Numbered from the stretch's first letter, positions 1 to 9,003 are shown. The stretch: 17,624 nt of DNA from Candidatus Delongbacteria bacterium (GCA_017997825.1 JAGOEH010000056.1:1-17624); one strand, 5' to 3'. A program made the numbers and translations. Notes: generated from the sequence alone by a model not told the origin.

Positions 1-2610
1 TGAACCGTCGCCATAGACGTAGCACTGGATGGTATAGGAGGTATCCACCTTGGTAGTTTTCAGTGTTCCGCCGCTGAGGTATTCGCGCAGCAGATACTCA
101 GTTGCGGTTTCATCCCAGGTATACTTGATGTAACCGCATTTGCGGTCAACCGGTTTTTTCCCGGTTCCCACCAGGTAAAATTTGCTGTCATAATCAAAGA
201 TGGTTTCGGTCTTGATGGTGCCCTCGGTCGAACCGCTGAAATCCGGATCTTCCCAAACCGAGCCGGAACCGAAATTATCCAGCATCAATGTATCCTGATA
301 GATCATTTCCCCGGTTTTAAAGGGGATAGTGAGGCCGGAGATCATCGGATTGCCGAAGGAATCGGTAATGGCATTGGTCAGATCAAGCTGGTATTCCGTC
401 AGGGGTTTCAGCGGCAGCCAGCTTTTGACGCTGATGACCGAACGATTGTCGAGGGTGGCGGAATGTTTGAAATCGATCGAATCCGGTTGATCCTGATGTT
501 TCATATATAGCGAAGCAGCGGTAATGGTGGCCGCATCCAGTTTTTCGCTGAACAGGATGTTGATGACGTTATCCACGTCGAAATCCTGAACGGTGACATC
601 CACACTCGGGTAGGTATAGATTACCGAAGGGCCGGTAATATCCTGGGTTTCGGTCTGCAGGACAATCTGGAAGGCGTCGCCTGGAGTTCCGTCGTTGTTG
701 CCGTCCAGAGTTACGCCATTGATATCGGCGGCCGTAGCTTCCAGGGTGAAGGTGTAAGCGGTGGCAAAATTCAGATGCTCGTTGAACTTGATGATCAGAC
801 GCGGATTGCCCCAGGGACTGTACGTGGTATTTTCCTTGGTCCATTTGAGAGTATACCCGCTGACGGCCGGTTCAATTTTGACGGCGCTTTCAACTGTCTG
901 GGCATCCATGGTTTTGGAGAAGGTTAGGACCACCGAATCGATGACGGTGATGGTATCGCCGGTTTTATGATTGCAGGTTGTGATCATGGGAGCGGCGGAA
1001 GGGAGTGTTTCGCCGGCGGCGGTATTGGAAAGGGCGGACTCGTTCCAGTAGCGATCGGCCAGGGTGGCGCCGTAAGTATAAGTTCCATTGTAATCCTGGT
1101 TGCCGCTGAAACTGTCGATGATGGTCAACGCGCCGGTTCCGAAATAGGTCTGAACCACTTCGGAGGAATCGGGAGAGACCTCACTTCCGGTCGAGCGATA
1201 GATGACATACCATTGATTGTCGGTATTGCGGGACTGGGCGGCCAGACTGGGGAGGGAAGGGGTGACGGTGATCTGGTATTTCAGGGAATCGATTTTCTGA
1301 ACAGCCAGCGTGGGTGCGGCCGGGGGAGGATTGGTTCCGGCTCGGGGATTGGTCCTGATTTTGGTTTTATACCCAAAGAAGGTGGCGCCGGCTTCGTTCC
1401 AATACCGATAAGTCTGCCAGGTGCCGTAGCTGAAGAACTGGAATCCGTCGACCCATTCCACCTTGCGGCAGGCCGGAATGATGGAGGCATGATTGGCCCA
1501 GCACTTGTTTTCATCCAGGATGTAGGAGCCCGGACCGACCGAATACATGCGGCCTGCGGCGATGCCCTCGGTCAGGTAGGGCTGCCATGATGCACTGCCG
1601 TCTTTGTAAAGCATGTTTTCGAAGCCTGAGGCATTGGTCCAGTGATAGTGCATCGGAACCAGTTGATCGACCCAGCCTTCGTTAAACCATTTGGCGGCAT
1701 CTTGATAGACGCTGGTGTAACCGTTCCAGGATCCGGAATTATAGCGTCCCAGGGCGGCGGCGGAGAGCCGGACCCAGGGTTTGGCTGTTTTAATTGAATC
1801 CTGCAGGGTGCGGATAAATTCGTCGGTGCTCCAGCGCCACCAGTTTGCCCACGAGGAGAACTTGACCCCGTCGGCACTGTCCGGTATTCCGTCGGAGTAT
1901 TTATGCTGATAGTCGTACAGGTAGCGGCTGGCATTGGGTTTCAGCAGGGCTTCCAGATTTTCCTGGCTGATGAATCCGTCCAGCATTTCCTCTTTACTGA
2001 GCGGGCGATTGGCGGTTTTCATCAGACCGCTGGTGGTATATTCGTTCCAACGGACATAATCCAGGTGAAAACCGTCCACATCGTAATTTCGGACAAAGTC
2101 CATGGCCACCATGATGGTGTAATCGCGGACTTCCTTGAGTCCCGGCGACAGACAGCGGGAGGAGGTCATCGGATTATCGGCGTTGTCCCGGCAAACCCAT
2201 TCGGGATGTTCGGCAGTCGGTGTTCCTTCGCGGGTATCGGAACAATGGAAGGTATTGAACCAGGCATGGAATTCCATGCCGCGTTTATGGGCCTCTTCGA
2301 TGGCGTAGGCGATCGGATCATAGCCCGGATCGCTGTAGCCGGTATAAGAACCCCACGGTTCATAGGGTGACGGATAGTAGGCGGTGCCCCCCTGCCGAAT
2401 CTGCCATAATACTGCGTTCATGTTAGCCGCTTTGTGGCGGTCCAGAATGGCCCGGGTGATGGCCTTGTTGGTTTCGACCGATGATCCGGCACTCATCCAC
2501 TCCCAGGTGATAACCCAGGTAGCCCGGAACTCCTCGTTTTTGGTCTTGGCCAAACCTGTAACAGCCAATACTAAAATCAATAATACTATACGATTCATTA
2601 ATCCTTTCAT
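1..2610 (-). CDS. Secreted GHL10-family glycosyl hydrolase with Ig-like domains (3' partial)
   Basis: The frame is open for 870 codons from an ATG at 2610 to the left edge, so the C-terminus is missing. AAGGAG stands 5 nt before the ATG. Residues 1-21 look like a signal peptide (hydrophobic core, possible cleavage after GLA). Residues about 25-420 match the glycosyl hydrolase-like 10 family (PF02638, DUF187): EFRATWV near the start, AIEEAHKRGMEFHAWFN, and the family signature DGFHLDYVRW at residues 179-188, where the acidic residues lie in the barrel active site. From about 427 an FN3-like segment follows, then two Big_5-type Ig domains near 541 and 658, then a probable jelly-roll-like segment from about 774. 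Characterised relatives include DigH of E. coli, which cuts denuded peptidoglycan glycans; the substrate here is unknown. It lies 27 bp downstream of the activase gene on the same strand and may share its transcript. The family call is firm, the substrate is not. Confidence 0.9.
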   Translation of the reverse strand, partial: MKGLMNRIVLLILVLAVTGLAKTKNEEFRATWVITWEWMSAGSSVETNKAITRAILDRHKAANMNAVLWQIRQGGTAYYPSPYEPWGSYTGYSDPGYDPIAYAIEEAHKRGMEFHAWFNTFHCSDTREGTPTAEHPEWVCRDNADNPMTSSRCLSPGLKEVRDYTIMVAMDFVRNYDVDGFHLDYVRWNEYTTSGLMKTANRPLSKEEMLDGFISQENLEALLKPNASRYLYDYQHKYSDGIPDSADGVKFSSWANWWRWSTDEFIRTLQDSIKTAKPWVRLSAAALGRYNSGSWNGYTSVYQDAAKWFNEGWVDQLVPMHYHWTNASGFENMLYKDGSASWQPYLTEGIAAGRMYSVGPGSYILDENKCWANHASIIPACRKVEWVDGFQFFSYGTWQTYRYWNEAGATFFGYKTKIRTNPRAGTNPPPAAPTLAVQKIDSLKYQITVTPSLPSLAAQSRNTDNQWYVIYRSTGSEVSPDSSEVVQTYFGTGALTIIDSFSGNQDYNGTYTYGATLADRYWNESALSNTAAGETLPSAAPMITTCNHKTGDTITVIDSVVLTFSKTMDAQTVESAVKIEPAVSGYTLKWTKENTTYSPWGNPRLIIKFNEHLNFATAYTFTLEATAADINGVTLDGNNDGTPGDAFQIVLQTETQDITGPSVIYTYPSVDVTVQDFDVDNVINILFSEKLDAATITAASLYMKHQDQPDSIDFKHSATLDNRSVISVKSWLPLKPLTEYQLDLTNAITDSFGNPMISGLTIPFKTGEMIYQDTLMLDNFGSGSVWEDPDFSGSTEGTIKTETIFDYDSKFYLVGTGKKPVDRKCGYIKYTWDETATEYLLREYLSGGTLKTTKVDTSYTIQCYVYGDGS

Positions 2611-2637
2611 TTCGACTCCTTAATGTCGGTTAAAGGG

Positions 2638-5600
2638 TTATACGGTGGTTGATGGTGAAGATTGATACTCTTTGACCTGATGCACAAAGGTTTTGATGCG
2701 GGTTTCCATATTCAGGCTGCCGTTTCCGTCATAGGCCAGATTGAGCCAGGGGATATGACCGATCCGGGGCCTGATGGAATGGGTCAGCGCGGATACGATG
2801 TTGCCCGGCATACAGCCGAAGGGCATGGTGTTGACGATTCCCCGGATTCCCTTATGATAATAATCGATCGATTTGGCGATGGTCAGTCCGGCCTCACTCT
2901 CATACTGGGGAGAAAGGAATTCCCGGCTGTATTCGATCAGGGTGGGAATATGGGGTTCATGATGATTGTTCAGCAGGGATCCGAAAACCTGCTCATATTT
3001 TTTTTCGATCCGGCGTTGCACTTTATCCATGATCCAGGTCTTGATAAAAAGGTTCCAGTCTCCTTTGATCCGGGTATGGAATTTGCGGGTGTGGTTGGTA
3101 TAGAATACCCATTCCGAGATGGTGGGCAGCCAAACTTCCAATCCCTCCTTTTCCAGGCGCCGGGCAATAAACTCATTGCTGAATTCGTGGTTGCGGACAA
3201 AGATTTCACCGACCAGTCCGACCTTGGGACGGTGAATCGACTGATCGACTGGAATGCGTGCGAATGCGCGGCGGACTTCCGGCATCAGATCCCGCGGATT
3301 CTGTTTGGATTCGATGTGGCGGCAGGTTTTTTGCAGCAGCGACTGATAGACTCGGTCGGTATCTCCGGGATTTGTTTCGTAAGGCCGGGTTTCACGCAGC
3401 AGTTTGTCCAGGTGTTCGATGAACAGGATGCTGTTCCAGGCCAATAGCTGTATGGCATTGCCTGAGATGTTCATTTCCTGGTAAAAATCCTTGCCCTGAT
3501 TCGGATTGATGAAATAGACATCCCGATACCCCAATTCGTTCAGTACGACATTCTGCATGAAGTGATACTGACCGAAGCGGCAGGGGCCGGTGGCCGACGG
3601 CATGAAAAAGGCCAGACGATGGTGATTGCCGTTTTCATTTTGAATAATTTTAATAATATCGCCCAAGGTCATCAGATAGGGATAGCATTCTTTTCCGGTA
3701 CTGTATTTACGTCCCAGTTCCAGGGTAGTCTGGTCGGAGGGAGGAAACACCCGGGCATCGATGCCGTAAGCCCGGAAGGTGTGTGCTACTCCAAAGGCCG
3801 GATCACCCATATGGGGGATGTAGATGATTCGATCCTTGAGGTTTTCTTTTTTGAAATAAGGCTTGGGAATGGGCGAGTAAGAGGTAGGTGTATCCAGGGT
3901 TTTCAGGTTGCGGATACTGTCCAGAAAAGCTTCACAGCGGGTGATCAATCCGGCATCGGCGCTGTGTTCATCGATTTCGAGTCCCAGAAACGGTTTGCCG
4001 GCAAACTCGCGTTCGGTGTAGGGCAGGATATAGGAATCGGGGCCGCAGCCGAAATTGGAGACATAGACCCCGAATAATTTGGGATTATCCCGGATCAGTT
4101 TGACGGCCGATAGAATTTTTTGGCCGTAATGCCAGTACATATTGGGATAATCCTTGGCGATATCGATTTGGTGAAGGGGAAGGAAATCCATAGGAATCAC
4201 CGGGATCCCCATTTGTCGGAGCTTTTCAGGTAGGTTTAGATTGATCCCGCTGTCGGCGATGTTGTAGGAACGGCCGATAATCACCAGGGCCTGAGGATAC
4301 TGGTCCAGGCTGTTCATGACCGCCTGGCCGTCGGCTTCGATCTCCCGATAGAATTGCTGTTGAACCGCCCAGCCCTGCTGCAGGGCTTTCATAAGGATCT
4401 TTCCGGAATAGGCCTTCAGCGACGGTTCCTTTTTCAGTTCTTTCAATAGCTGTTTCAGCCCGTATTTAAGCTGGATATTGGGTTGGATCAGTTGGATCGG
4501 ATATCGATCCAGATCGAGTACCGGGCGGGCGATATCCGGGAAACTCTGAATCATCGGACAGGCATGGGTGTGGGTGATATCCGGATAGGTCAGGGGGGTG
4601 TTGATGAAGTTGGGGAGGAAGATATAGTCCAGCGGGAGGGCTTTGAGGGCTTCGATATGGCCGATGGCGACTTTGACCGGGTAGCAGGTTTCGGTGGTGA
4701 ATCGCTCTATGCCCTGATTGATGATGGTTTTATTGGTTTTGGGGCTGGTGATGACCTCCCAGCCAAGGGATTGAAAGAAGGCCTTCCATAATGGAAGATA
4801 TTCGTAAAAGATGAGGCTGAGCGGGATTCCGACCCGTTTAACCGGCTGGGCGGTGGTAAGGCGTTGGATAGGATAATCGTTAAGCAATCGTTGGTTTCGG
4901 GTTTCGAACAGATCCGGCAGGGGATTGTCCGATTTGGATTTGGTGCCCTGGACATTGTATTTTTCGCAGCGGCTTCCGTAATAGAGGGGAGGTCGGCCGG
5001 CAATCGAGACATGATGGATTTCGCAGATGTTTTCACATTCATGACAATGAAAGGTTTTCAGATCGTAGTGGACTTTGGAGAGATCAAAGCCATAGAATTT
5101 GGTGGTATAGCGGCCGGCCAGGTGTTCATCCCGGGCGATGGCGGCAATCCCGATCGCTCCGGTCACATTGTTGTCGGCCGGGATATGGATGGGTTGTCCC
5201 AGTGCCAGTTCGAAGGCCGCGCAAACCGCCCGGTTGTTGGCCACTCCGCCCTGGAAAAAAATCCGTTTCCCGATTTTACGGTGTACCACCACTTTATTCA
5301 GATAATTGTATACGATGGAATAGGCCAATCCCGCCAGAAGATTTTCCTTTTTTTCACCTCCATGGAAATGGCGTTTCAGATCCGATTCCATGAAAACCGT
5401 ACAGCGTTCTCCCAATCGGGTCGGGGATTGGGCCTGGAAGGCGATCGACGAGAACTCATCCCGGATGGCGATCCCCATTTCGTCGGCCTGTTCTTCCAGG
5501 AATGATCCGGTCCCGGCGGCGCAGACCTTGTTCATCTCAAAATCGATCACCAATCCGTTTTTCAGGGAGATGTATTTGGAATCCTGTCCCCCGATTTCGA

Positions 5601-6912
5601 AGATGGTATCCACTTCGGGATCGATCATCACGGCGGCTTTGGCCTGGGCTGTAATCTCGTTTTTAATGACATCTCCCCCCACAAAATCGGAGATCAGGTA
5701 TCGTCCCGATCCGGTAACACCTACTCCATCGATCTTGACTTGAGAACCCAGCTCGTCTTCGATGGAAGCCAATCCCAGCCGAACAGCCTCCAGGGGGCGG
5801 CCTGAGGTCATCAAATACCGTTTGGTAATCAGCCGGCAGTCCCGATCGATCAATACCAGGTTGGTACTGACGGATCCAATGTCGATTCCCAGATAGACCG
5901 GTATCGTCTCATTGTTTTTGGGGATGGGAATGGGAATGTGATCGTCCAGTCTGAAATACTGATCCTGAGATGATTCGGATGAGGGAGAGGAATGGGATTC
6001 CTGCTGAAAAATCTGGAAATAGCGGGAGGTATGGAGTGCCGGTTGGGGCTGATCCTGAGATGGTTCCAGAGCGTTGATGCTTTGTATTCGTTCGATCAGT
6101 TGATCGATCCGGATCGGTAATGCGTTGCCCGGTTCCGATTGTAGCAATCGAATACACCCCAGAGCAGGAAAAACAGCATGAAAATCGGGAACCATCAGCT
6201 CCTGATCGCTGATTCGGTATATTTCGCGGAAGGCTTTGACCATGGCCGGATTGAACGCTACACCGCCCAGAAAAAGGGTCGGGGGGCGCAAGGCCAGTCC
6301 TTTGCCGATAGTACTCTTAAAGTTTTTGGCAACGGCAATGCATAATCCATACAGGATATCTTCCATCGGTGACCCGACCTGCTGGGAATGGATCATATCC
6401 GATTTGGCAAATACACTGCATCGCCCGGCAATCCGGGCCGGATGTTCCGACTGCATCGCCAGACGGCTGAACTGATTTTCGATCGGAATGCCCAGCCGAT
6501 GAGCCTGCTGATCCAAAAATGATCCGGTTCCGGCGGCACATAATCCATTGGTGTAAAAATCGTCAATTCCGGTTTTCCCATCCTTGCAGGACAGAAAAAT
6601 CAGTTTGGCATCTTCCCCGCCCATCTCGATAACGCTGCCGGCTTCCGGATAAAGATGCTCTACACCTTTGACCAGGGCCAGAACCTCATTGTAATGAGGC
6701 AACTTCAATTGTTGTGATAAAATTTGTCCGCTGTTGCCCGTCAAAGCCAGCCCGTCCAGCTCCGATACCGATGCTCGTAGGGATTCAGCCAGCTCATTCA
6801 GATGGAATACGATCCGTCCATTATGACGGATGTAGCGCGAGTCAATAATCCGACTCTTGTCCAACAGCACCGATTTAATCGAAATCGAACCGATATCCAA
6901 ACCCAAAAACAT
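2638..6912 (-). CDS. Giant fused acyl-CoA dehydratase activase (two BcrA/BadF ATPase domains + DUF2229-type region)
   Basis: This 1424-residue protein belongs to the large class of 2-hydroxyglutaryl-CoA dehydratase activator-related proteins. Two ASKHA/BcrAD ATPase domains occupy about residues 2-260 and 338-600, each beginning with a phosphate-binding GxDIGS loop (GLDIGS, GIDIGS). Each keeps the two cysteines that in HgdC-type activators bind a [4Fe-4S] cluster at the dimer interface: C125 (CAAGTG) and C165 (GRCSVF) in the first, C464 and C504 in the second. A Q/S/P-rich linker (about 281-335) joins them. After a Cys-rich knuckle (C623, C626, C630, C649) comes a DUF2229/HGD-D-like region from about 690, with conserved cysteines at 743, 785, 956, 1076, 1111 and 1367. 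Family members are thought to pass electrons, driven by ATP, to low-potential Fe-S proteins; the actual substrate is unknown. No dehydratase subunits lie nearby. The ATG at 6912 is preferred over a TTG at 6930 because AAAGGA stands 7 nt before it. Confidence 0.93.
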   Translation of the reverse strand: MFLGLDIGSISIKSVLLDKSRIIDSRYIRHNGRIVFHLNELAESLRASVSELDGLALTGNSGQILSQQLKLPHYNEVLALVKGVEHLYPEAGSVIEMGGEDAKLIFLSCKDGKTGIDDFYTNGLCAAGTGSFLDQQAHRLGIPIENQFSRLAMQSEHPARIAGRCSVFAKSDMIHSQQVGSPMEDILYGLCIAVAKNFKSTIGKGLALRPPTLFLGGVAFNPAMVKAFREIYRISDQELMVPDFHAVFPALGCIRLLQSEPGNALPIRIDQLIERIQSINALEPSQDQPQPALHTSRYFQIFQQESHSSPSSESSQDQYFRLDDHIPIPIPKNNETIPVYLGIDIGSVSTNLVLIDRDCRLITKRYLMTSGRPLEAVRLGLASIEDELGSQVKIDGVGVTGSGRYLISDFVGGDVIKNEITAQAKAAVMIDPEVDTIFEIGGQDSKYISLKNGLVIDFEMNKVCAAGTGSFLEEQADEMGIAIRDEFSSIAFQAQSPTRLGERCTVFMESDLKRHFHGGEKKENLLAGLAYSIVYNYLNKVVVHRKIGKRIFFQGGVANNRAVCAAFELALGQPIHIPADNNVTGAIGIAAIARDEHLAGRYTTKFYGFDLSKVHYDLKTFHCHECENICEIHHVSIAGRPPLYYGSRCEKYNVQGTKSKSDNPLPDLFETRNQRLLNDYPIQRLTTAQPVKRVGIPLSLIFYEYLPLWKAFFQSLGWEVITSPKTNKTIINQGIERFTTETCYPVKVAIGHIEALKALPLDYIFLPNFINTPLTYPDITHTHACPMIQSFPDIARPVLDLDRYPIQLIQPNIQLKYGLKQLLKELKKEPSLKAYSGKILMKALQQGWAVQQQFYREIEADGQAVMNSLDQYPQALVIIGRSYNIADSGINLNLPEKLRQMGIPVIPMDFLPLHQIDIAKDYPNMYWHYGQKILSAVKLIRDNPKLFGVYVSNFGCGPDSYILPYTEREFAGKPFLGLEIDEHSADAGLITRCEAFLDSIRNLKTLDTPTSYSPIPKPYFKKENLKDRIIYIPHMGDPAFGVAHTFRAYGIDARVFPPSDQTTLELGRKYSTGKECYPYLMTLGDIIKIIQNENGNHHRLAFFMPSATGPCRFGQYHFMQNVVLNELGYRDVYFINPNQGKDFYQEMNISGNAIQLLAWNSILFIEHLDKLLRETRPYETNPGDTDRVYQSLLQKTCRHIESKQNPRDLMPEVRRAFARIPVDQSIHRPKVGLVGEIFVRNHEFSNEFIARRLEKEGLEVWLPTISEWVFYTNHTRKFHTRIKGDWNLFIKTWIMDKVQRRIEKKYEQVFGSLLNNHHEPHIPTLIEYSREFLSPQYESEAGLTIAKSIDYYHKGIRGIVNTMPFGCMPGNIVSALTHSIRPRIGHIPWLNLAYDGNGSLNMETRIKTFVHQVKEYQSSPSTTV

Positions 6913-6919
6913 GCCTATA

Positions 6920-6925
6920 TCCTTT
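6920..6925 (-). promoter_or_regulatory. Ribosome binding site deciding the activase start
   Basis: AAAGGA lies 7 nt upstream of the ATG at 6912. A TTG 18 nt earlier (6930) is in frame, but it would place this Shine-Dalgarno inside the coding region and has only a weak AAGAG before it. The conserved GLDIGS loop begins at residue 4 of the ATG-initiated protein, so nothing is lost by the shorter start. Confidence 0.75.
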
Positions 6926-6943
6926 CCCAAATTGAATGCTCTT

Positions 6944-6971
6944 AATATATATTATTTTCTTTCTATGTCAA
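6944..6971 (-). promoter_or_regulatory. Sigma70-type promoter of the activase gene
   Basis: On the minus strand there is a perfect TTGACA -35 (6966-6971), a 16-bp A-rich spacer and a TATATT -10 (6944-6949). Transcription would start near 6937, leaving a leader of about 25 nt before the ATG at 6912. The -10 is embedded in the 12-bp palindrome TAATATATATTA (6943-6954), which also surrounds the -10 of the HTH gene at 17291-17302. Confidence 0.75.
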
Positions 6972-7380
6972 CCAAAATCAATCAGGCTGAGTATTTAAAA
7001 TGATCATGCGATGTTGATGAATCGATCGGTTTATGGTGGGATGGGTTACCGACCCTGTCAGGAATGCCTTCCGCTGATAGCTTGAATTTGTAGGCCGTGA
7101 TATCATGGGGTAAACCGGATTTGAGATTGCCGTAAAAAGTTCATATCGATTAAGGCCGGAGGGCGTTAGGTTATAAGTATGCAGTTAGAGGAATACCCAT
7201 TACGACAATCGAAGCTGTGATGATCCGATAATTCAGATGGATCGGGAATGGCAGCAGAGGGGTTGCTCGGTCGACAGGAGGCCTATCATTTTTTATGCGG
7301 AAGGAAAAGGGGGAAGAGAAACATGGAAAGGCCGGTTGGAACAAGAATTTGAGTATCATGAAGAAATAACCGATTAACGA
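6972..7380. other. Intergenic stretch with no recognisable gene
   Basis: This stretch of 409 bases lies between the activase promoter and the end of the zinc peptidase gene. I find no tRNA, no convincing terminator and no coding frame with both a ribosome binding site and protein-like composition. The longest minus-strand frame (7171-7359, 62 residues) has no Shine-Dalgarno and resembles no known protein. A GATCC/GGATC inverted pair near 7222-7243 is too short to interpret. It may hold decayed sequence or an unrecognised RNA. Confidence 0.5.
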
Positions 7381-8067
7381 TCAGTCTCGATTGCCTCTCA
7401 GGATCAGGAGCCGGATTAACTGCATGACGGCCATGGCGGCGGCGGCGATATAGGTCATGGCGGCGGCTTGCAGGACTTTTTTGGCGCCGGTAATTTCATC
7501 GCCGACCAGGTAGTGTCCCTCGGACAGGATTCGGATGGCTCGGATGCTGGCGTTTAATTCAACCGGGAGCGTCAGGGCATGAAAAAGGATGACGCCTAAG
7601 AAAAGCAGGATCCCGATATCCATCAACTTGGGTGAGGCCATGAACAATCCCAGAATAAACAGAGGCATTGCCATGAAGGATCCGATATTGACGACAGGAA
7701 CGACGCTGTTGCGCAACCGGATCGGGAGATATCCCTGATGATGCTGGATGGCGTGCCCGGTTTCATGAGCGGCTACTCCGATGGCGGCCAGCGAGGTGGA
7801 ATCGAAGACGTCTTCGGAGAGGGCCAGTTTCAGGTTGCGAGGATCGTAATGATCGGTCAGGCTGCCGGCGACCCGGGTCACTTCCACCTGGGAGATTCCA
7901 TTCTGGCTCAGCAGATACTTGGCGACCTGAGCTCCGGTAATCCGACGGCTGGAGCTGATTTTGCCGTATTTATTGAAGGTGGATTTAACCTTGAATTGAG
8001 CCCAAAGGGCAAATATCATGGCGGGGATAATCAGGATCCAGGTCGGGTCGTTTATCATGAAAGGCAT
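7381..8067 (-). CDS. YugP-type membrane zinc metallopeptidase (Zn_peptidase_2, PF04298)
   Basis: The 228-residue protein is the usual length for the YugP / DUF-peptidase family. Residues about 9-24 form an N-terminal membrane segment, followed by a soluble part with KVKSTFNKY and LTDHYDPR, both typical of the family. The zinc-binding HETGH motif is at 101-105, and E170 in LPVELNAS is the likely third ligand. Hydrophobic segments at about 121-144, 149-168 and 200-223 place it in the membrane, as in relatives. The start is an ATG at 8067 behind a strong AAAGGAGG. The gene appears to be transcribed alone: the upstream gene ends 135 bp away and the downstream side is the 400-base empty stretch. 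The physiological substrate is not known for this family. The assignment rests on the motif and overall similarity, which I consider strong. Confidence 0.93.
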   Translation of the reverse strand: MPFMINDPTWILIIPAMIFALWAQFKVKSTFNKYGKISSSRRITGAQVAKYLLSQNGISQVEVTRVAGSLTDHYDPRNLKLALSEDVFDSTSLAAIGVAAHETGHAIQHHQGYLPIRLRNSVVPVVNIGSFMAMPLFILGLFMASPKLMDIGILLFLGVILFHALTLPVELNASIRAIRILSEGHYLVGDEITGAKKVLQAAAMTYIAAAAMAVMQLIRLLILRGNRD

Positions 8068-8202
8068 GGTGTCCTCCTTTAGTGATTGAGTTTGATCGGT
8101 GATTCTTTATAGGTTTACCGATCCAATCATCGTATAATCTATTTACCATTTTTCGCGGGTATCGGTCAGGATTCCGATTGTCCGGGTCTTAGATTTTCAA
8201 CT

Positions 8203-9003
8203 TCAGGTGGAGGGGGTGAGTTCCTGAAATGTGTGTTTAACCAGCTGGATGATTTTTTCCAGGGTGGGAACGTCTACTTTGGTGTTGACGCAGGGGCCGT
8301 GAGGGCGGCGGTTGAGCAGGCCATAGGTCGGGATGGGATAGACTTCCTGGAGGCCCAGAGTGAGGTCGCGTTCACAGGCTACGGCGATGATAAAGGTGGG
8401 GCGGGTTTCGACGACGATTTTGCGGGCCAGGGTTCCGCCGGTCGCCACGGAGATGGAAACCTGGTAGGCGTCGGCCAGGTGTTTGATGGCGGCGATATCG
8501 CATTTCCCGCATTCCCGGCAGTTCCGAATATCGTGGGTGATTTTGAAGGGGCAATCGTAGAGCTGAAGGCAGTGAGGCAGCAGGATCAGAATCCGGGATC
8601 CGTTCAGCCGCCGGTATTGAACGCTCCACAGGGCATTGTTCAGGGCGATATAGGAATAGCGGATTTTGTCCTTGGAGATGCCGACCAATCGGGAAATCAG
8701 ATAGATCAGGGGTAGTAGAAAGGTCAGCGTGATTTGTTTGCGGCCGTGGGGATAGAGTAGATCGATCCCGGTGAAAACCGAGATGACGATAATGATCAAT
8801 CCACCGGTGATGATCAGCAGCAGGCAGATCAAAGCGACTGCGACCAGGTTGGGAATCAAAGGGTGCAGGGCGGCCAGTCCGGGTCTTAGAAAATAGAAGA
8901 GAGCCAGGCCCAGAATCCATTCGACGGCCAGACTCAGGCCGGCCATTTTTAGGATCAGGTTTTTGTGAGGATCGCGTAAAAACAGTTTCAGTTCATCTTT
9001 CAT
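8203..9003 (-). CDS. DUF116 family membrane protein with cysteine cluster
   Basis: This 266-residue protein matches the DUF116 family (PF01976). Two or three hydrophobic segments (about 22-40, 50-80 and 90-107) anchor it in the membrane. The conserved C-terminal domain carries C145, C151, a CxxCxxC at 162-168, AVACERDL at 207-214 and NRRPHGPCVNT at 231-241, a pattern suggestive of a metal or Fe-S site. No biochemical function is established for the family that I can state with confidence. The ATG at 9003 overlaps the stop of the SIS gene as ATGA, and no Shine-Dalgarno precedes it, so translation is probably coupled. The frame stays open upstream to an ATG at 9351, but those 116 extra codons lie over the SIS gene and give a low-complexity shadow sequence, so I rejected that start. 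It is the last gene of the ispD-led operon. Confidence 0.88.
   Translation of the reverse strand: MKDELKLFLRDPHKNLILKMAGLSLAVEWILGLALFYFLRPGLAALHPLIPNLVAVALICLLLIITGGLIIIVISVFTGIDLLYPHGRKQITLTFLLPLIYLISRLVGISKDKIRYSYIALNNALWSVQYRRLNGSRILILLPHCLQLYDCPFKITHDIRNCRECGKCDIAAIKHLADAYQVSISVATGGTLARKIVVETRPTFIIAVACERDLTLGLQEVYPIPTYGLLNRRPHGPCVNTKVDVPTLEKIIQLVKHTFQELTPST

Noticed and set aside
967-1590. A 207-codon plus-strand open frame, with others at 1903-2370, 2662-3447 and 4864-5505.
   Set aside because: They lie antisense to the GHL10 and activase genes, are Gly-rich shadow translations without ribosome binding sites, and match no family.
7171-7359. A 62-codon minus-strand frame in the empty stretch.
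   Set aside because: It has no Shine-Dalgarno and no similarity, and its Phe/Pro-rich composition is unlike the neighbouring proteins.
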